From Acinetobacter zhairuonensis (GTDB lineage: Bacteria > Pseudomonadota > Gammaproteobacteria > Pseudomonadales > Moraxellaceae), in assembly GCF_022601715.1 (NCBI RefSeq), contig NZ_JAKVIM010000003.1:124001-188000 (forward strand): DNA of 64,000 nucleotides. Direction: 5' to 3'. The notes beneath the pieces are model-generated. The model searched no databases. It worked only from the letters and a program-made list of their open reading frames with translations, and was not told the DNA's origin. This document shows, piece by piece, positions 51,822 through 60,890 of the stretch; positions within the stretch are counted from its first letter, which is position 1; each line of letters starts with the position of its first letter. The translations under genes and the position numbers were made by a program.

Positions 51822-52934
51822 TTAGCGGTTTGGTAATACGTCTTTCAAAGCTTCATTCATATCAAGCAAGGCTTTTTCAGTGGTATCCCAGTCAATACAG
51901 CCATCTGTAACTGACTTACCATATTCTAAATCATCGAGATTTTCAGGGATATCCTGACGACCACCTTTTAAATGGCTTTCAACCATAATACCAACGATTG
52001 ATTTATTACCATCCAAAATCTGTTCTGTAATGTTTTTCAGAACGAGAGGTTGTAGGAACGGGTCTTTGTTTGAGTTGGCATGACTGGTGTCAATCATGAT
52101 TTTAGTGCTGACTTTAGCTTTGGCTAAAGCATTTTCAGCTTCTGCAACTGAACCGGCATCATAGTTAGGCTTGCCATTACCACCTCGTAATACCACATGT
52201 GCATATGGGTTACCGCTGGTGCGAATGACAGAAACTTGACCGTGTTCATTTAGACCTAAGAAGTTGTGACCATGTTTCACAGACTGCATCGCATTGGTTG
52301 CAACAGTTAAGCCACCATCTGTACCATTTTTGAAGCCCACTGGTGAAGATAAACCAGAAGACATTTCACGGTGAGTTTGACTTTCTGTAGTACGTGCACC
52401 AATCGCAGACCATGAAATTAAATCTTGATAATACTGTGGTGAGTTAGGATCGAGTGCTTCAGTTGCACAAGGCAAGCCTTTTTCATTCAATTCCAACAGT
52501 AATTGACGACCAATACGAAGACCTTTTTCAATATTGAAAGAGTCATTCATGTCTGGGTCGTTAATTAAGCCTTTCCACCCCACAGTCGTACGTGGTTTCT
52601 CAAAATAAACTCGCATCACGATATACAGGGTATCTTTGACTTTTTCGCTCAAGACTTTTAAGCGATCAGCATAATCATGTGCAGCAACGGTGTCATGAAT
52701 AGAACAAGGACCAATTACGACAAAAAGACGCTTATCTTTGCCATCTAAAATATTGCGAATGGTTTCGCGACCCTTAAGTACGGTTTGATATGCATTTCCA
52801 GTTAAAGGCAACTCTTTTTTTAGTTCTGCAGGAGTTACTAAAGGCTGAATGCTTTTCACATTTATGTCATCAATGTCTGATTGAGTAATAGGGTTTGGCT
52901 GTTGTGTATTCATTGCTGTCACTAGATCGATCAT
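51822..52934 (-). CDS. aroG: 3-deoxy-7-phosphoheptulonate synthase (class I)
   Basis: First enzyme of the shikimate pathway, joining PEP and erythrose 4-phosphate. It is 370 residues, class I (AroF/G/H type). Conserved are VVIGPCSIHD, VMRVYFEKPRTTVGWKG, AIGARTTESQTHREMSSGLS and SVGIMVESHLKGGRQD-like near the end. Which feedback amino acid acts cannot be read reliably, so the symbol is by family. An internal ATG at 52913 (MNTQQPNP) is an equally possible start. A hairpin lies about 45 bp upstream. Confidence 0.92.
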   Translation of the reverse strand: MIDLVTAMNTQQPNPITQSDIDDINVKSIQPLVTPAELKKELPLTGNAYQTVLKGRETIRNILDGKDKRLFVVIGPCSIHDTVAAHDYADRLKVLSEKVKDTLYIVMRVYFEKPRTTVGWKGLINDPDMNDSFNIEKGLRIGRQLLLELNEKGLPCATEALDPNSPQYYQDLISWSAIGARTTESQTHREMSSGLSSPVGFKNGTDGGLTVATNAMQSVKHGHNFLGLNEHGQVSVIRTSGNPYAHVVLRGGNGKPNYDAGSVAEAENALAKAKVSTKIMIDTSHANSNKDPFLQPLVLKNITEQILDGNKSIVGIMVESHLKGGRQDIPENLDDLEYGKSVTDGCIDWDTTEKALLDMNEALKDVLPNR

Positions 52935-52977
52935 ACAAGAGTTTTTTTAGTTGCCTGAATATAACACGATTTAATCA

Positions 52978-52998
52978 GTCTTTTGCTATACAAAAGAC
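52978..52998. promoter_or_regulatory. Inverted repeat upstream of the DAHP synthase gene
   Basis: Perfect repeat GTCTTTTG/CAAAAGAC with a 5-nt centre, 44-64 bp before the start. It is either an operator or a leader hairpin. It does not match the TyrR box I know (TGTAAA-N6-TTTACA). Confidence 0.45.
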
Positions 52999-53039
52999 CA
53001 ATAAAAGCGTGAAAAAAACCGATTATTCGCATATATAAA

Positions 53040-53930
53040 TTAAACACTGTGTGATTTTTCAACAGTGTAAATCATTGCTGTGGTCGGTTTTTGTACAGGT
53101 TTGGCTTTAACAGGGTGAATCATGAAGTTCACACCCAGTGCAAATAAGGTGATCCCTAAAATTTTACGGATAATTTTTTCTGGTAGATGAGAGCTGATGA
53201 GTGTACCCACAATAATGGCTGGAATAGAACCGACCAATAACCAACCTAATAGAGTGAAATCGACATTTCCCGAGCTCATGTGACCTAGACCTGCGACTAA
53301 GGTAAGCAATACCGCATGGACTACGTCTGAACCGATAATACGAATCATCGGTAAATTTGGGAACATAATCACCAGCGCCATAATGCCGAAAGCACCGGCA
53401 CCGACTGAAGATAAAGTTACAAATATACCCAGTATCACACCCATAAGAATAATATAGGCACGCTTATTTTTGGCTTGGAAATTCACTTTTTCCAAATCTT
53501 CACTCATGTCTAACTGTTCATCTTTACGGAATTTATTGAAAAAGCGTTCAATATGTCCACGGAAGATAATAGAGACACCAGTCAGGGTTAGCATAAAGCC
53601 TAACACCATGGTGAGTACGGATTTGTAGCTCGCAGATTGGCTGAGATAGTTCTCAAGCACCCAATGTGTGGCAAAAGAAGCGGGGATACTGCCGACAGCG
53701 AGCCAAATCACAATGGGCCAAACAATATTCATTTTTTTTGCATGTACCATCGAACCACAAAATTTTGAGATCGATGCATACAGAAGGTCGGTTCCGATGG
53801 CGATGTGAGGTTCAATCTTGAACAGGCTAATCAGAATAGGGGTCATCAGAGAACCACCGCCTACACCTGTAATGCCTACACAGAACCCAACTAAAACACC
53901 TGCAAGAATATATTCAACAGAACCGAACAT
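53040..53930 (-). CDS. TSUP-family (TauE/SafE) sulfite/anion exporter
   Basis: Inner-membrane protein of the TauE/SafE family, 296 residues from the ATG at 53930; an earlier in-frame GTG is less likely. There are about eight membrane segments in two halves, each opened by the glycine-rich family motif: GVLVGFCVGITGVGGGSLMTP (first 20 kept as VLVGFCVGITGVGGGSLMTP) and FVTLSSVGAGAFGIMALV. Members export sulfite, sulfoacetate or other anions; the substrate is unknown here. It stands alone, with no sulfur-assimilation genes beside it. Confidence 0.85.
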   Translation of the reverse strand: MFGSVEYILAGVLVGFCVGITGVGGGSLMTPILISLFKIEPHIAIGTDLLYASISKFCGSMVHAKKMNIVWPIVIWLAVGSIPASFATHWVLENYLSQSASYKSVLTMVLGFMLTLTGVSIIFRGHIERFFNKFRKDEQLDMSEDLEKVNFQAKNKRAYIILMGVILGIFVTLSSVGAGAFGIMALVIMFPNLPMIRIIGSDVVHAVLLTLVAGLGHMSSGNVDFTLLGWLLVGSIPAIIVGTLISSHLPEKIIRKILGITLFALGVNFMIHPVKAKPVQKPTTAMIYTVEKSHSV

Positions 53931-54056
53931 GAATAGAAGCCAAATATGATAAACCACGCATATGTTATGACTTTTTAAGATAAGTGTTTGTCTTGATAAA
54001 TGATTTGCTTATGCAAAAAAACGCTAAAGCTTTTAAGCTTACGATGAGTCAAAACA

Positions 54057-54359
54057 TTAATAATGATGCTTTTGAGGTTTATCTTTCTTTTTTAAATCAT
54101 TGATTAATAATATTAAAAATAAGATAACAGGGCTGGAGAATAACCACCAACTAACGAAACCAATTGAAATACCGAATGTTTTTATAAAAATGGCAGCTGC
54201 AATAAGAAAAAGAATATAAGCGATGCTGCGGCTACATTTGGGGTAACGCGTCAAGAAGTGCCATTGGGATCGCTTGGTTTTTTCAATCTGTTTGCTGCTG
54301 AGTAAATGTGAACACCACATCCCAAGCAGAATACATGTCATGCCGAAGAAGATCATCAT
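54057..54359 (-). CDS. DUF3325-like small membrane protein
   Basis: 100 residues with three hydrophobic segments (about residues 1-18, 43-62 and 68-88) and a Lys-rich C-terminus. Position and size match the DUF3325 proteins that accompany PepSY and TonB-receptor genes in iron-uptake clusters. Its start overlaps the end of the PepSY gene by 4 bp, so it is coupled. Function unknown; a helper of the PepSY ferric-reductase-like protein is a reasonable guess. Confidence 0.72.
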   Translation of the reverse strand: MMIFFGMTCILLGMWCSHLLSSKQIEKTKRSQWHFLTRYPKCSRSIAYILFLIAAAIFIKTFGISIGFVSWWLFSSPVILFLILLINDLKKKDKPQKHHY

Positions 54360-55912
54360 GATGCATTTACCTCATGAGTAGTAGAAACTTTCTTACTTAG
54401 CTTTTGTGCTGCCTTGAGCTGAATGGGATGAATATTCTTAAAAATGAAATAGGCAAAGATTGCGAGAAGTAGAATAAACAGGTCAATTCTTAAAAATAAC
54501 CAATAGCTATAGAAGTCATGGATATAGTGATGTTGTAGAAGATAAACGAAATCAAAAATAACTAGACTGGTCGCAACTAAGCTTAAACCTGCAAGTTGGG
54601 AGCGCCACAGCCATTGTTTAGGTGTACACAACGCAAGAACCAGACTTAAGCTCCATGTGGTAAAAAAAGCATAAATTTCATAATTCGGTGTATCTGATGT
54701 AATCGTCACGATGCGATTGGTAAATAGGTATGCCAACATCGCCATAGGAAGACCGACAAACGTTGCGATGTTGAAACGATCAACCAAATAATGTCCAAAG
54801 TGAAATTGCCCCGTTTTATTTTGTAGTTGACGTTTCAGACTCCAGAGCAATAAGCCAGATGCGATCATACAGCAACCTAACAAGCCTGAGAAAAAGAATG
54901 CAAGACGTAAAACCGGTTGAGCAAAGGTAGCCATATGCAAGCCATAAACTCCAAAATTTAAGGTTGCAATGGCACTGTCATTACGTGTGCTTCGAATCAG
55001 TGATGCATCAGTCCCCCGCAAGGTAATTTGAGGTTGATTGCGTGTAATCGTATGATCTTGTAATTGCATAAAGCTATACAAGGCTTGGTCGGTATTGGGA
55101 TTTTGCACAGTAATCGAGGCAAGTTCTTGTCTTCCCCAATGTTGTTCTACGGTTTGAAGCAATGTGCTCATGCTTAAATTAGGTTCTGGCTCCGGAGTTG
55201 TATTTTGTGCAACAACTTGAGTTCTAATTTCTGTGAAATATTGATAGGGATCATTTGGATAAAGGGTTTTCATTCCCCACGGGAAATATAAATAGAAAAA
55301 AATGGCTAAACCCGTAAAGGTAATCATTAAGAAAAACGGTAAGGCAATGACCGAGGAAACATTATGAAAGTCTAGCCAAGAACGCTGCGATTTAAAGGTT
55401 CTTAGGGTAAAGAAATCGGTGAAAATCTTTTTATGCGTGATGATGCCTGAGATCAGGGCAATCAACATGATAAAAGCAGCAAAGCAGACAGCGAGTCGCC
55501 CAATATTTATCGGTAAGCCAAACAGCTGGTAATGAAAACGGTAGAAAAAGTCACCGCCATCTGTTGCAGAGAGATTCAATTCTTTCCCAGAATTCGCATC
55601 CAGCGTTTTACTTTCATAGCCACCATCTACTTTTTGCCAGTAAATGGTATTCAAAGGTGATTCTGGAGTGGCAATGCCAATAAACCAAGATTTTGCATCA
55701 GCAGCATGGTCTTGCAAATAAGTAGTAGCAGATTGAATGGCAGTGTGCTGCTGAATTTCGTATTGAGCCAGTTGCGGCTGCATCCATAAATTCACTTCAT
55801 GGCGATAATAGGAAGCAGTACCCATAAGAAAGATGGCAAAAATCACCCAGCCTAGTAGTAAGCCAGTCCAAGAGTGCAACCATGCCATCGATTGTCGAAT
55901 ACTTTTATGCAT
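54356..55912 (-). CDS. PepSY-associated transmembrane protein
   Basis: 518 residues. It opens with SMAWLHSWTGLLLGWVIFAI, the His-containing first membrane helix typical of PepSY_TM proteins, followed by a large periplasmic part (about 45-130) with a PepSY-like region. Further membrane segments lie near 145-165, 195-215 and 330-360, then four near the C-terminus. Conserved His residues in the helices suggest heme binding, and related proteins act as ferric-siderophore reductases or in siderophore processing. Function here is inferred from the receptor two genes upstream. Confidence 0.82.
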   Translation of the reverse strand: MHKSIRQSMAWLHSWTGLLLGWVIFAIFLMGTASYYRHEVNLWMQPQLAQYEIQQHTAIQSATTYLQDHAADAKSWFIGIATPESPLNTIYWQKVDGGYESKTLDANSGKELNLSATDGGDFFYRFHYQLFGLPINIGRLAVCFAAFIMLIALISGIITHKKIFTDFFTLRTFKSQRSWLDFHNVSSVIALPFFLMITFTGLAIFFYLYFPWGMKTLYPNDPYQYFTEIRTQVVAQNTTPEPEPNLSMSTLLQTVEQHWGRQELASITVQNPNTDQALYSFMQLQDHTITRNQPQITLRGTDASLIRSTRNDSAIATLNFGVYGLHMATFAQPVLRLAFFFSGLLGCCMIASGLLLWSLKRQLQNKTGQFHFGHYLVDRFNIATFVGLPMAMLAYLFTNRIVTITSDTPNYEIYAFFTTWSLSLVLALCTPKQWLWRSQLAGLSLVATSLVIFDFVYLLQHHYIHDFYSYWLFLRIDLFILLLAIFAYFIFKNIHPIQLKAAQKLSKKVSTTHEVNAS

Positions 55913-55915
55913 GAA

Positions 55916-56209
55916 TTAACGCATTCCTAGAAATAGTAAAAATACACAGCCAAATATTCCACAACTGAGTATGGTAAGCCGAAGTAATGATTGAATACAG
56001 AAACTGGTAATGACATAGCCGGCATAAAATATCAGGCTGATAAATGCAGCCAAATAGATCGCTTCAGCTTTAGGAAGTTGATGATTGAGTAAATAAGTTA
56101 AGTCCAGACTGAGTAGTGCAGCACAGATAAAACCTATGATAAAAGCGACAACAAAGCGGTAAAACACTTGTATGCGATAAGTATAGGAAATGGATTGTAC
56201 TTTACTCAT
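55916..56209 (-). CDS. DUF3649-like small membrane protein
   Basis: 97 residues with three predicted membrane segments (about residues 16-38, 48-68 and 74-95). It lies 3 bp before the PepSY gene on the same strand and 62 bp after the TonB receptor. The position is that of DUF3649 family members in other iron-uptake clusters. No catalytic residue is visible and the function is unknown. Confidence 0.72.
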   Translation of the reverse strand: MSKVQSISYTYRIQVFYRFVVAFIIGFICAALLSLDLTYLLNHQLPKAEAIYLAAFISLIFYAGYVITSFCIQSLLRLTILSCGIFGCVFLLFLGMR

Positions 56210-56271
56210 AAATTACGACCGCTATGGAATTAAAAAAAGCCAAACCTGTATGTTCAGGCTTGGCTGGTTGA

Positions 56272-58371
56272 TTAATATTTAAATTTTAAAGCAACGTTAT
56301 AGTTGGTTGAAGCACCATAATACCCTTGACCGCCAGACAGCCCAGTCAGGTATTTTTCATTGGTTAGGTTGTTGCCATTCACTTGTACCAATACATTTTG
56401 ATTCACTTCATAACTTGCCATGATGTTGAATAAGGCATAGGCATCCTGAGTAATGGCGGCATAAGACGTGTCTTGAATATCATCTTGCCACTTTACGCTG
56501 GCACCAAGTTTGAGTTTAGGTAGCTGCGGTACGGTGTACGATGCTAAAGCATTGATGGTTTGGGTTGGAATATTTACACGCGCTCTTTCACCAGATTCCA
56601 TGTTTTTCAGGCTGAAAGTCGAGAAGCCGAACACGAGATCAAGATTATCCGTGACTTTTCCAGATAGTCCCACTTCGACACCTTGAGATCGAACTGTACC
56701 AATGTCGGAAGAATACTTGTTGTAGGTCGCATCCCAAATTGGATTGAGGGCAAAATTGTCCTCGTCAGTTCTAAATACAGCAAGGTTACCTGTCAGGGCA
56801 CCATCTAACCATGAACTTTTGACCCCAATTTCATAGCTTTCACCTTCAACTGGAACGGCGGTTTGCTGGGTCGCTAAATCGATAACAGTTTGCGGTCTAA
56901 AGATAGAGGTATAGCTCATATAACCTGTATATTCAGGCGTGAAGTTATAGGTTAATCCTGCATAAGGTGAAACTTTATCTTCTTTATATTCAAGTGTGTC
57001 AATTTCAGTATAGTTTGCACCTAAAAGTAGTTTTAAATCATCATTTAGATGTAGACGGGTAGCAGTGTAAACAGATTTCATGACCCGTTCTTCAGGCGTT
57101 GCGGTATAGAATTCTCCCCATGTGGGTTCTACAGGTGACCAACTTGCCTGATCCGTCGTATAGGTGCCTAAACTGCTGCCATAAGAATAAATACTTTGAG
57201 CAGTGTACTTCGACCAGTTATAGCCGATATTGGCTTCATGACGTTGTCCAAATAGAGGGAAGGTGCCTTGGATGTCTGCATTTGCAGTGGTTTCTTTAAA
57301 TTTCTGATTATAAATTTCAGGGTAGAGATAAATGCCTGAAGTATTGTCTGTTGCAGAGGGTGAACCGCTTAAATACAGCATTTTGTCACGAACTTCAGAT
57401 TCTTTTAAGTTGTAACCGAGCTTCAATTTCCAGTCACCAGCAAGTTGCTGTTCAATATTGGCAAAATAGTTGTCAATTTCCCAGTCATAGTAGGTCCACG
57501 ATGGCGCATAGTTGTAACTGCGAGAATAACTTAAAGCTTCACCTTTCGAATTGACTAAAGGTAAAGCCCCCCATTGAGAGCCGTTGGCATATTGGCGTGT
57601 TTTAGAATAGCCTGCGGATGCCACAGTAGAATCGGTAAGATCTGCTTCAAGAATACCTTGGAAGCCATTTTTTTCTTCAGAATAACGGTCTAAATATGAA
57701 TCGCCCGTTTTTTCATAGCCAACCAAGCGTCCGCGAAGGCGACCATCTTGTGTAAGGGCGCCTGAAATGTCTGCTTCATAGCGCTGTGTATCCCAAGAGC
57801 CATAGCTAATTCCAGCATTGGCTTGAAACTCTTGGGTTGGACGCTTACGTATATAGTTAATGGTCGCACCTGGGTCACCTAAAGCATTGGTCAGGGCATC
57901 TGCACCTTTCACGACTTCAATGCGATCATAAAAATAGCTGTCAGCATCACTATTATTGTAGTTATAGCTATCCACCTGCGGGATACCAATGCCATCGACC
58001 AAGATGTTGGAAATATCAAAGCCACGTGCTGTATAGGTCGTACGGTTGGTTTCTAAACCAGTGACCGTTACGCCAGGGGTGTTGTTTAAGATATCCCGTG
58101 TTGAAGTCAGATTAAAGTCATCCATTTGTTGACGCGTTACTACATTTACCGTTTGCGGTGTTTCCCGCGCATCAATATTCAGTTTGGTCGCACTACTGCT
58201 TTTTTTAACGTTATATGCCTTGGTTGTTTCAGAGCTTTGATCGGCGGTTTCATCGGCTTGTAACTGAATGGTGGATAGGGTGGTCACTTCATCCTCGGCA
58301 TAACTAAGGTTGATGTGGGCAATGGTCAGGGCAAGTAAAGAGTACTTAAATAGCGTAGCGGATTTAGACAT
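56272..58371 (-). CDS. TonB-dependent ferric siderophore receptor (FhuE-like)
   Basis: Outer-membrane receptor of 699 residues. It has a signal peptide (about 1-25, ending INLSYA), a TonB-box-like stretch TLSTIQLQAD, and a plug domain (about 60-170) with ARETPQTVNVVTRQQMDDF, RGFDISNILVDGIGIP and RIEVVKGADAL. The 22-strand barrel follows and ends in YNVALKFKY with the terminal aromatic. It resembles FhuE-type hydroxamate (coprogen, rhodotorulic acid) receptors, but the ligand cannot be settled from sequence. It is the first gene of the four-gene iron module. Confidence 0.9.
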   Translation of the reverse strand: MSKSATLFKYSLLALTIAHINLSYAEDEVTTLSTIQLQADETADQSSETTKAYNVKKSSSATKLNIDARETPQTVNVVTRQQMDDFNLTSTRDILNNTPGVTVTGLETNRTTYTARGFDISNILVDGIGIPQVDSYNYNNSDADSYFYDRIEVVKGADALTNALGDPGATINYIRKRPTQEFQANAGISYGSWDTQRYEADISGALTQDGRLRGRLVGYEKTGDSYLDRYSEEKNGFQGILEADLTDSTVASAGYSKTRQYANGSQWGALPLVNSKGEALSYSRSYNYAPSWTYYDWEIDNYFANIEQQLAGDWKLKLGYNLKESEVRDKMLYLSGSPSATDNTSGIYLYPEIYNQKFKETTANADIQGTFPLFGQRHEANIGYNWSKYTAQSIYSYGSSLGTYTTDQASWSPVEPTWGEFYTATPEERVMKSVYTATRLHLNDDLKLLLGANYTEIDTLEYKEDKVSPYAGLTYNFTPEYTGYMSYTSIFRPQTVIDLATQQTAVPVEGESYEIGVKSSWLDGALTGNLAVFRTDEDNFALNPIWDATYNKYSSDIGTVRSQGVEVGLSGKVTDNLDLVFGFSTFSLKNMESGERARVNIPTQTINALASYTVPQLPKLKLGASVKWQDDIQDTSYAAITQDAYALFNIMASYEVNQNVLVQVNGNNLTNEKYLTGLSGGQGYYGASTNYNVALKFKY

Positions 58372-58384
58372 GGTTAATATTAAT

Positions 58385-58403
58385 GCAAATAATTCTCATT
58401 AAT
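58385..58403 (-). promoter_or_regulatory. Fur-box-like site upstream of the siderophore receptor
   Basis: On the minus strand ATTAATGAGAATTATTTGC matches 13 of 19 positions of the GATAATGATAATCATTATC Fur consensus. It lies 14-32 bp before the receptor start, so iron repression is likely. Confidence 0.65.
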
Positions 58404-58592
58404 TCTAAGTTTATATTTTAAAGCAATCAAATGTATAATGATCGTAAATCATGATTAACTAAAATGATTCCATAGCTAAATTAGATTTAGTGTGGATGTC
58501 TTTTGAACTTGAAAATGCATACAGAAAATTTTTCCGAAGCTGTGGCTATGCTAGAATATTCAGGTGTTTAACTTTGAACAGAGCAAGAAATC

Positions 58593-59762
58593 TTGAACAA
58601 CAAAAAACTAAAAATAGGCATCGTTGTTGGTGAAGTTTCAGGAGATACCTTGGGTGCCAAGTTAATCCGCAGTTTTCGTGAGCAAGGAATTGATGCCGAG
58701 TTTGAAGGAATTGGTGGTCCACAAATGATCGCGGAGGGATTCCAGAGCTATTATCCGATGGATATTTTGTCGGTGATGGGCATTGTTGAAGTCTTAAAAG
58801 ATATTAAAAAGCTATTTGCAGTGCGTGATGGACTGGTAGAAAGATGGACTAAACAGCCGGTTGATGTCTTTATTGGCATTGATGCACCTGATTTCAATCT
58901 ACGCTTATCGAAAAGTTTAAAGCAAAAACAGTTACCAATTAAAACCGTACAATATGTGAGTCCTTCGGTTTGGGCATGGCGACAGGGTCGTGTGCATGGG
59001 ATTAAGGCAAGTATTGATTTGGTGCTGTGTTTATTTCCATTTGAAAAAGCATTTTTTAAAAAATTTGATGTACCCGCGGCTTTTGTGGGGCATCCTTTGG
59101 CGAGTCAATTACCTTTAAAAAATGATTTGGTTGAAGCGAAGCAGGAACTGGGTTTAGCAACAACACAAAAACATATTGCGTTATTACCGGGTAGTCGCCG
59201 TGGAGAAGTGGAGCGTTTAGGCCCCTTAGTGCTTAAAGCAGGAGAAATTTTGAGTCAAAAACATCCTGAATATGAGTTCTTGATTCCTGCGATTAATGAT
59301 GCCCGTAAACAGCAAATTGAACATTTACTGCAACATTATTCAGATGCTTTCCGCGCGAAAGTACATTTACTGGAAAATACCGACACCGAATCAAAAATTG
59401 GTCGTCAGGTCATGAATGCAGCCAATATCGTGGCTTTGGCATCGGGTACAGCGACTTTAGAAGCCATGCTATTGCATCGCCCGATGGTGACGTTCTATAA
59501 GCTTAATTCATTGACTTATTTTATTGCGAAACTGTTAATTAAAATTCCGTATTATTCTTTGCCAAACATTATTGCGGGTAAAAAAGTGATTCGGGAGTTG
59601 ATTCAGAATGATGCAACACCCGAGAATCTAGCGCATGAAATTGAAAAATTGATGAACATTGAGGTATCTCAGATTCAAGTGATGCAGCACATTACGATGC
59701 ATAAGCAGCTTCTTTCTGGCAATAGTGAAGATCCTGTACAAGCCATTTTAAGTTTACTGTAA
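58593..59762 (+). CDS. lpxB: Lipid-A-disaccharide synthase
   Basis: Glycosyltransferase that joins UDP-2,3-diacylglucosamine and lipid X to form the lipid A disaccharide, on the inner membrane. It is 389 residues from a TTG start (58593); no ATG lies nearby and the family N-terminus (KLKIGIVVGEVSGDTLGA) begins here. Conserved are VGEVSGD, IGGPQM, PSVWAWRQGR, LLPGSRRGEVERL and ALASGTATLEAMLL. It is detached from the lpxD-fabZ-lpxA block. Confidence 0.94.
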   Translation: MNNKKLKIGIVVGEVSGDTLGAKLIRSFREQGIDAEFEGIGGPQMIAEGFQSYYPMDILSVMGIVEVLKDIKKLFAVRDGLVERWTKQPVDVFIGIDAPDFNLRLSKSLKQKQLPIKTVQYVSPSVWAWRQGRVHGIKASIDLVLCLFPFEKAFFKKFDVPAAFVGHPLASQLPLKNDLVEAKQELGLATTQKHIALLPGSRRGEVERLGPLVLKAGEILSQKHPEYEFLIPAINDARKQQIEHLLQHYSDAFRAKVHLLENTDTESKIGRQVMNAANIVALASGTATLEAMLLHRPMVTFYKLNSLTYFIAKLLIKIPYYSLPNIIAGKKVIRELIQNDATPENLAHEIEKLMNIEVSQIQVMQHITMHKQLLSGNSEDPVQAILSLL

Positions 59763-59779
59763 CGAATGACGAACTTCAG

Positions 59780-60703
59780 TTATTGCATAAATTGCTGTCG
59801 ATATTGACTCGGCGTGAGGTCAAATTGCTTTTTAAAGGTTTGACTGAACGCCGTTTCTGACGCATATCCCACTAAATTGGCAATCTGCTGAACAGTATAT
59901 TGTCCTTGTCTTAAATACTGCGATGCAATGCGTAAGCGATGTTGCTGTAAATATGCCAGCGGTGGTTCACCTACCATCTGGCTAAATAGTTGCGCGAATT
60001 TAGAACGAGACATGCAGCATTGTTCTGCTAGTGTTTCAACTGTCCATGCATGTTGCGGTTGCCCATGAATGGCAGCTAAGGCATTGGATAATTCAGGATG
60101 GGACAGTGCGGATAACCAGTTGTTGCTATCGCCTAATTGCAAAATATAATCACGGACACATTCTATAAAAAAAATACTGACCAGATGATCGAGGATTTTG
60201 TCACGTCCAGGTTGCACTTGTAGGGTTTCGACAGCTAGGAACTGCAAACCGATTTGTAGCCATTCGGGAATCGTTTGCCCATTCATTTGATGTAAATGAA
60301 TGGATTGCGGTAATGCATTTAACAATGGACGCGCCATGATACTATCCATATGACAGCGAATAGCCAAGATGACGGTCTGTTTGCCTTCACCCGCGCCAAA
60401 TTCAATACTTTTTTCGCCTGTTTCATCGAAACGATGGGTAATATTCAAGGTATCGACCAAAGGGTTTGGCGTATTAGAGGCACTATGGCTACGACCAGAA
60501 GGAATTAAAACCAAATCTCCTGCGCGGACATGTACTTGTGTAGTGGCATCCAGTTGGATCAGTGCATGCCCTGAGACCATCGCATACGCCACCATGGCAC
60601 TCTGATCTTCATATTGAAAACACCAGTCGCCACGCGCTTTTAAATACAGATATTCGGATTTGTTCAGATGAATATCATCAAAAATTTTACTTAGTGCATC
60701 CAT
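59780..60703 (-). CDS. alkR: AraC/XylS-family regulator, probable AlkR
   Basis: 307 residues from the ATG at 60703 (MDALSKIFDDIHLNKS); the longer in-frame form uses a TTG. An N-terminal cupin-type effector domain (about 20-120, VRAGDLVLIPSGRSHSA) and two C-terminal helix-turn-helix motifs (about 205-300, TVETLAEQCCMSRSKFAQLF and QIANLVGYASETAFSQTFKK) are visible. It is divergent from the alkane hydroxylase gene, the arrangement of alkR-alkM in A. baylyi, so it probably activates alkM in response to alkanes. The identity rests on position. Confidence 0.75.
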   Translation of the reverse strand: MDALSKIFDDIHLNKSEYLYLKARGDWCFQYEDQSAMVAYAMVSGHALIQLDATTQVHVRAGDLVLIPSGRSHSASNTPNPLVDTLNITHRFDETGEKSIEFGAGEGKQTVILAIRCHMDSIMARPLLNALPQSIHLHQMNGQTIPEWLQIGLQFLAVETLQVQPGRDKILDHLVSIFFIECVRDYILQLGDSNNWLSALSHPELSNALAAIHGQPQHAWTVETLAEQCCMSRSKFAQLFSQMVGEPPLAYLQQHRLRIASQYLRQGQYTVQQIANLVGYASETAFSQTFKKQFDLTPSQYRQQFMQ

Positions 60704-60890
60704 GCTTTTTCGTTTTATCTCATTGGCTGAAATATACAATTATTAAAAATTTGTAATATGTGTTTATAGGACATTGTTTATCAAAATAAGCCAAAGACGA
60801 TTACATAGTTTTTATGGACGTTTGCAACTGTCGCTCAAAGGCACTTTCAGAAAATATATACATAACAAGAAAAGAAGGAAAGCATTGCAA

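Noticed and set aside
53958-54056. AAGCTT repeats as a terminator between the TSUP gene and the DUF3325-like gene
   Set aside because: Short AT-rich self-complementary stretch lacking a GC-rich stem; chance occurrence is likely.
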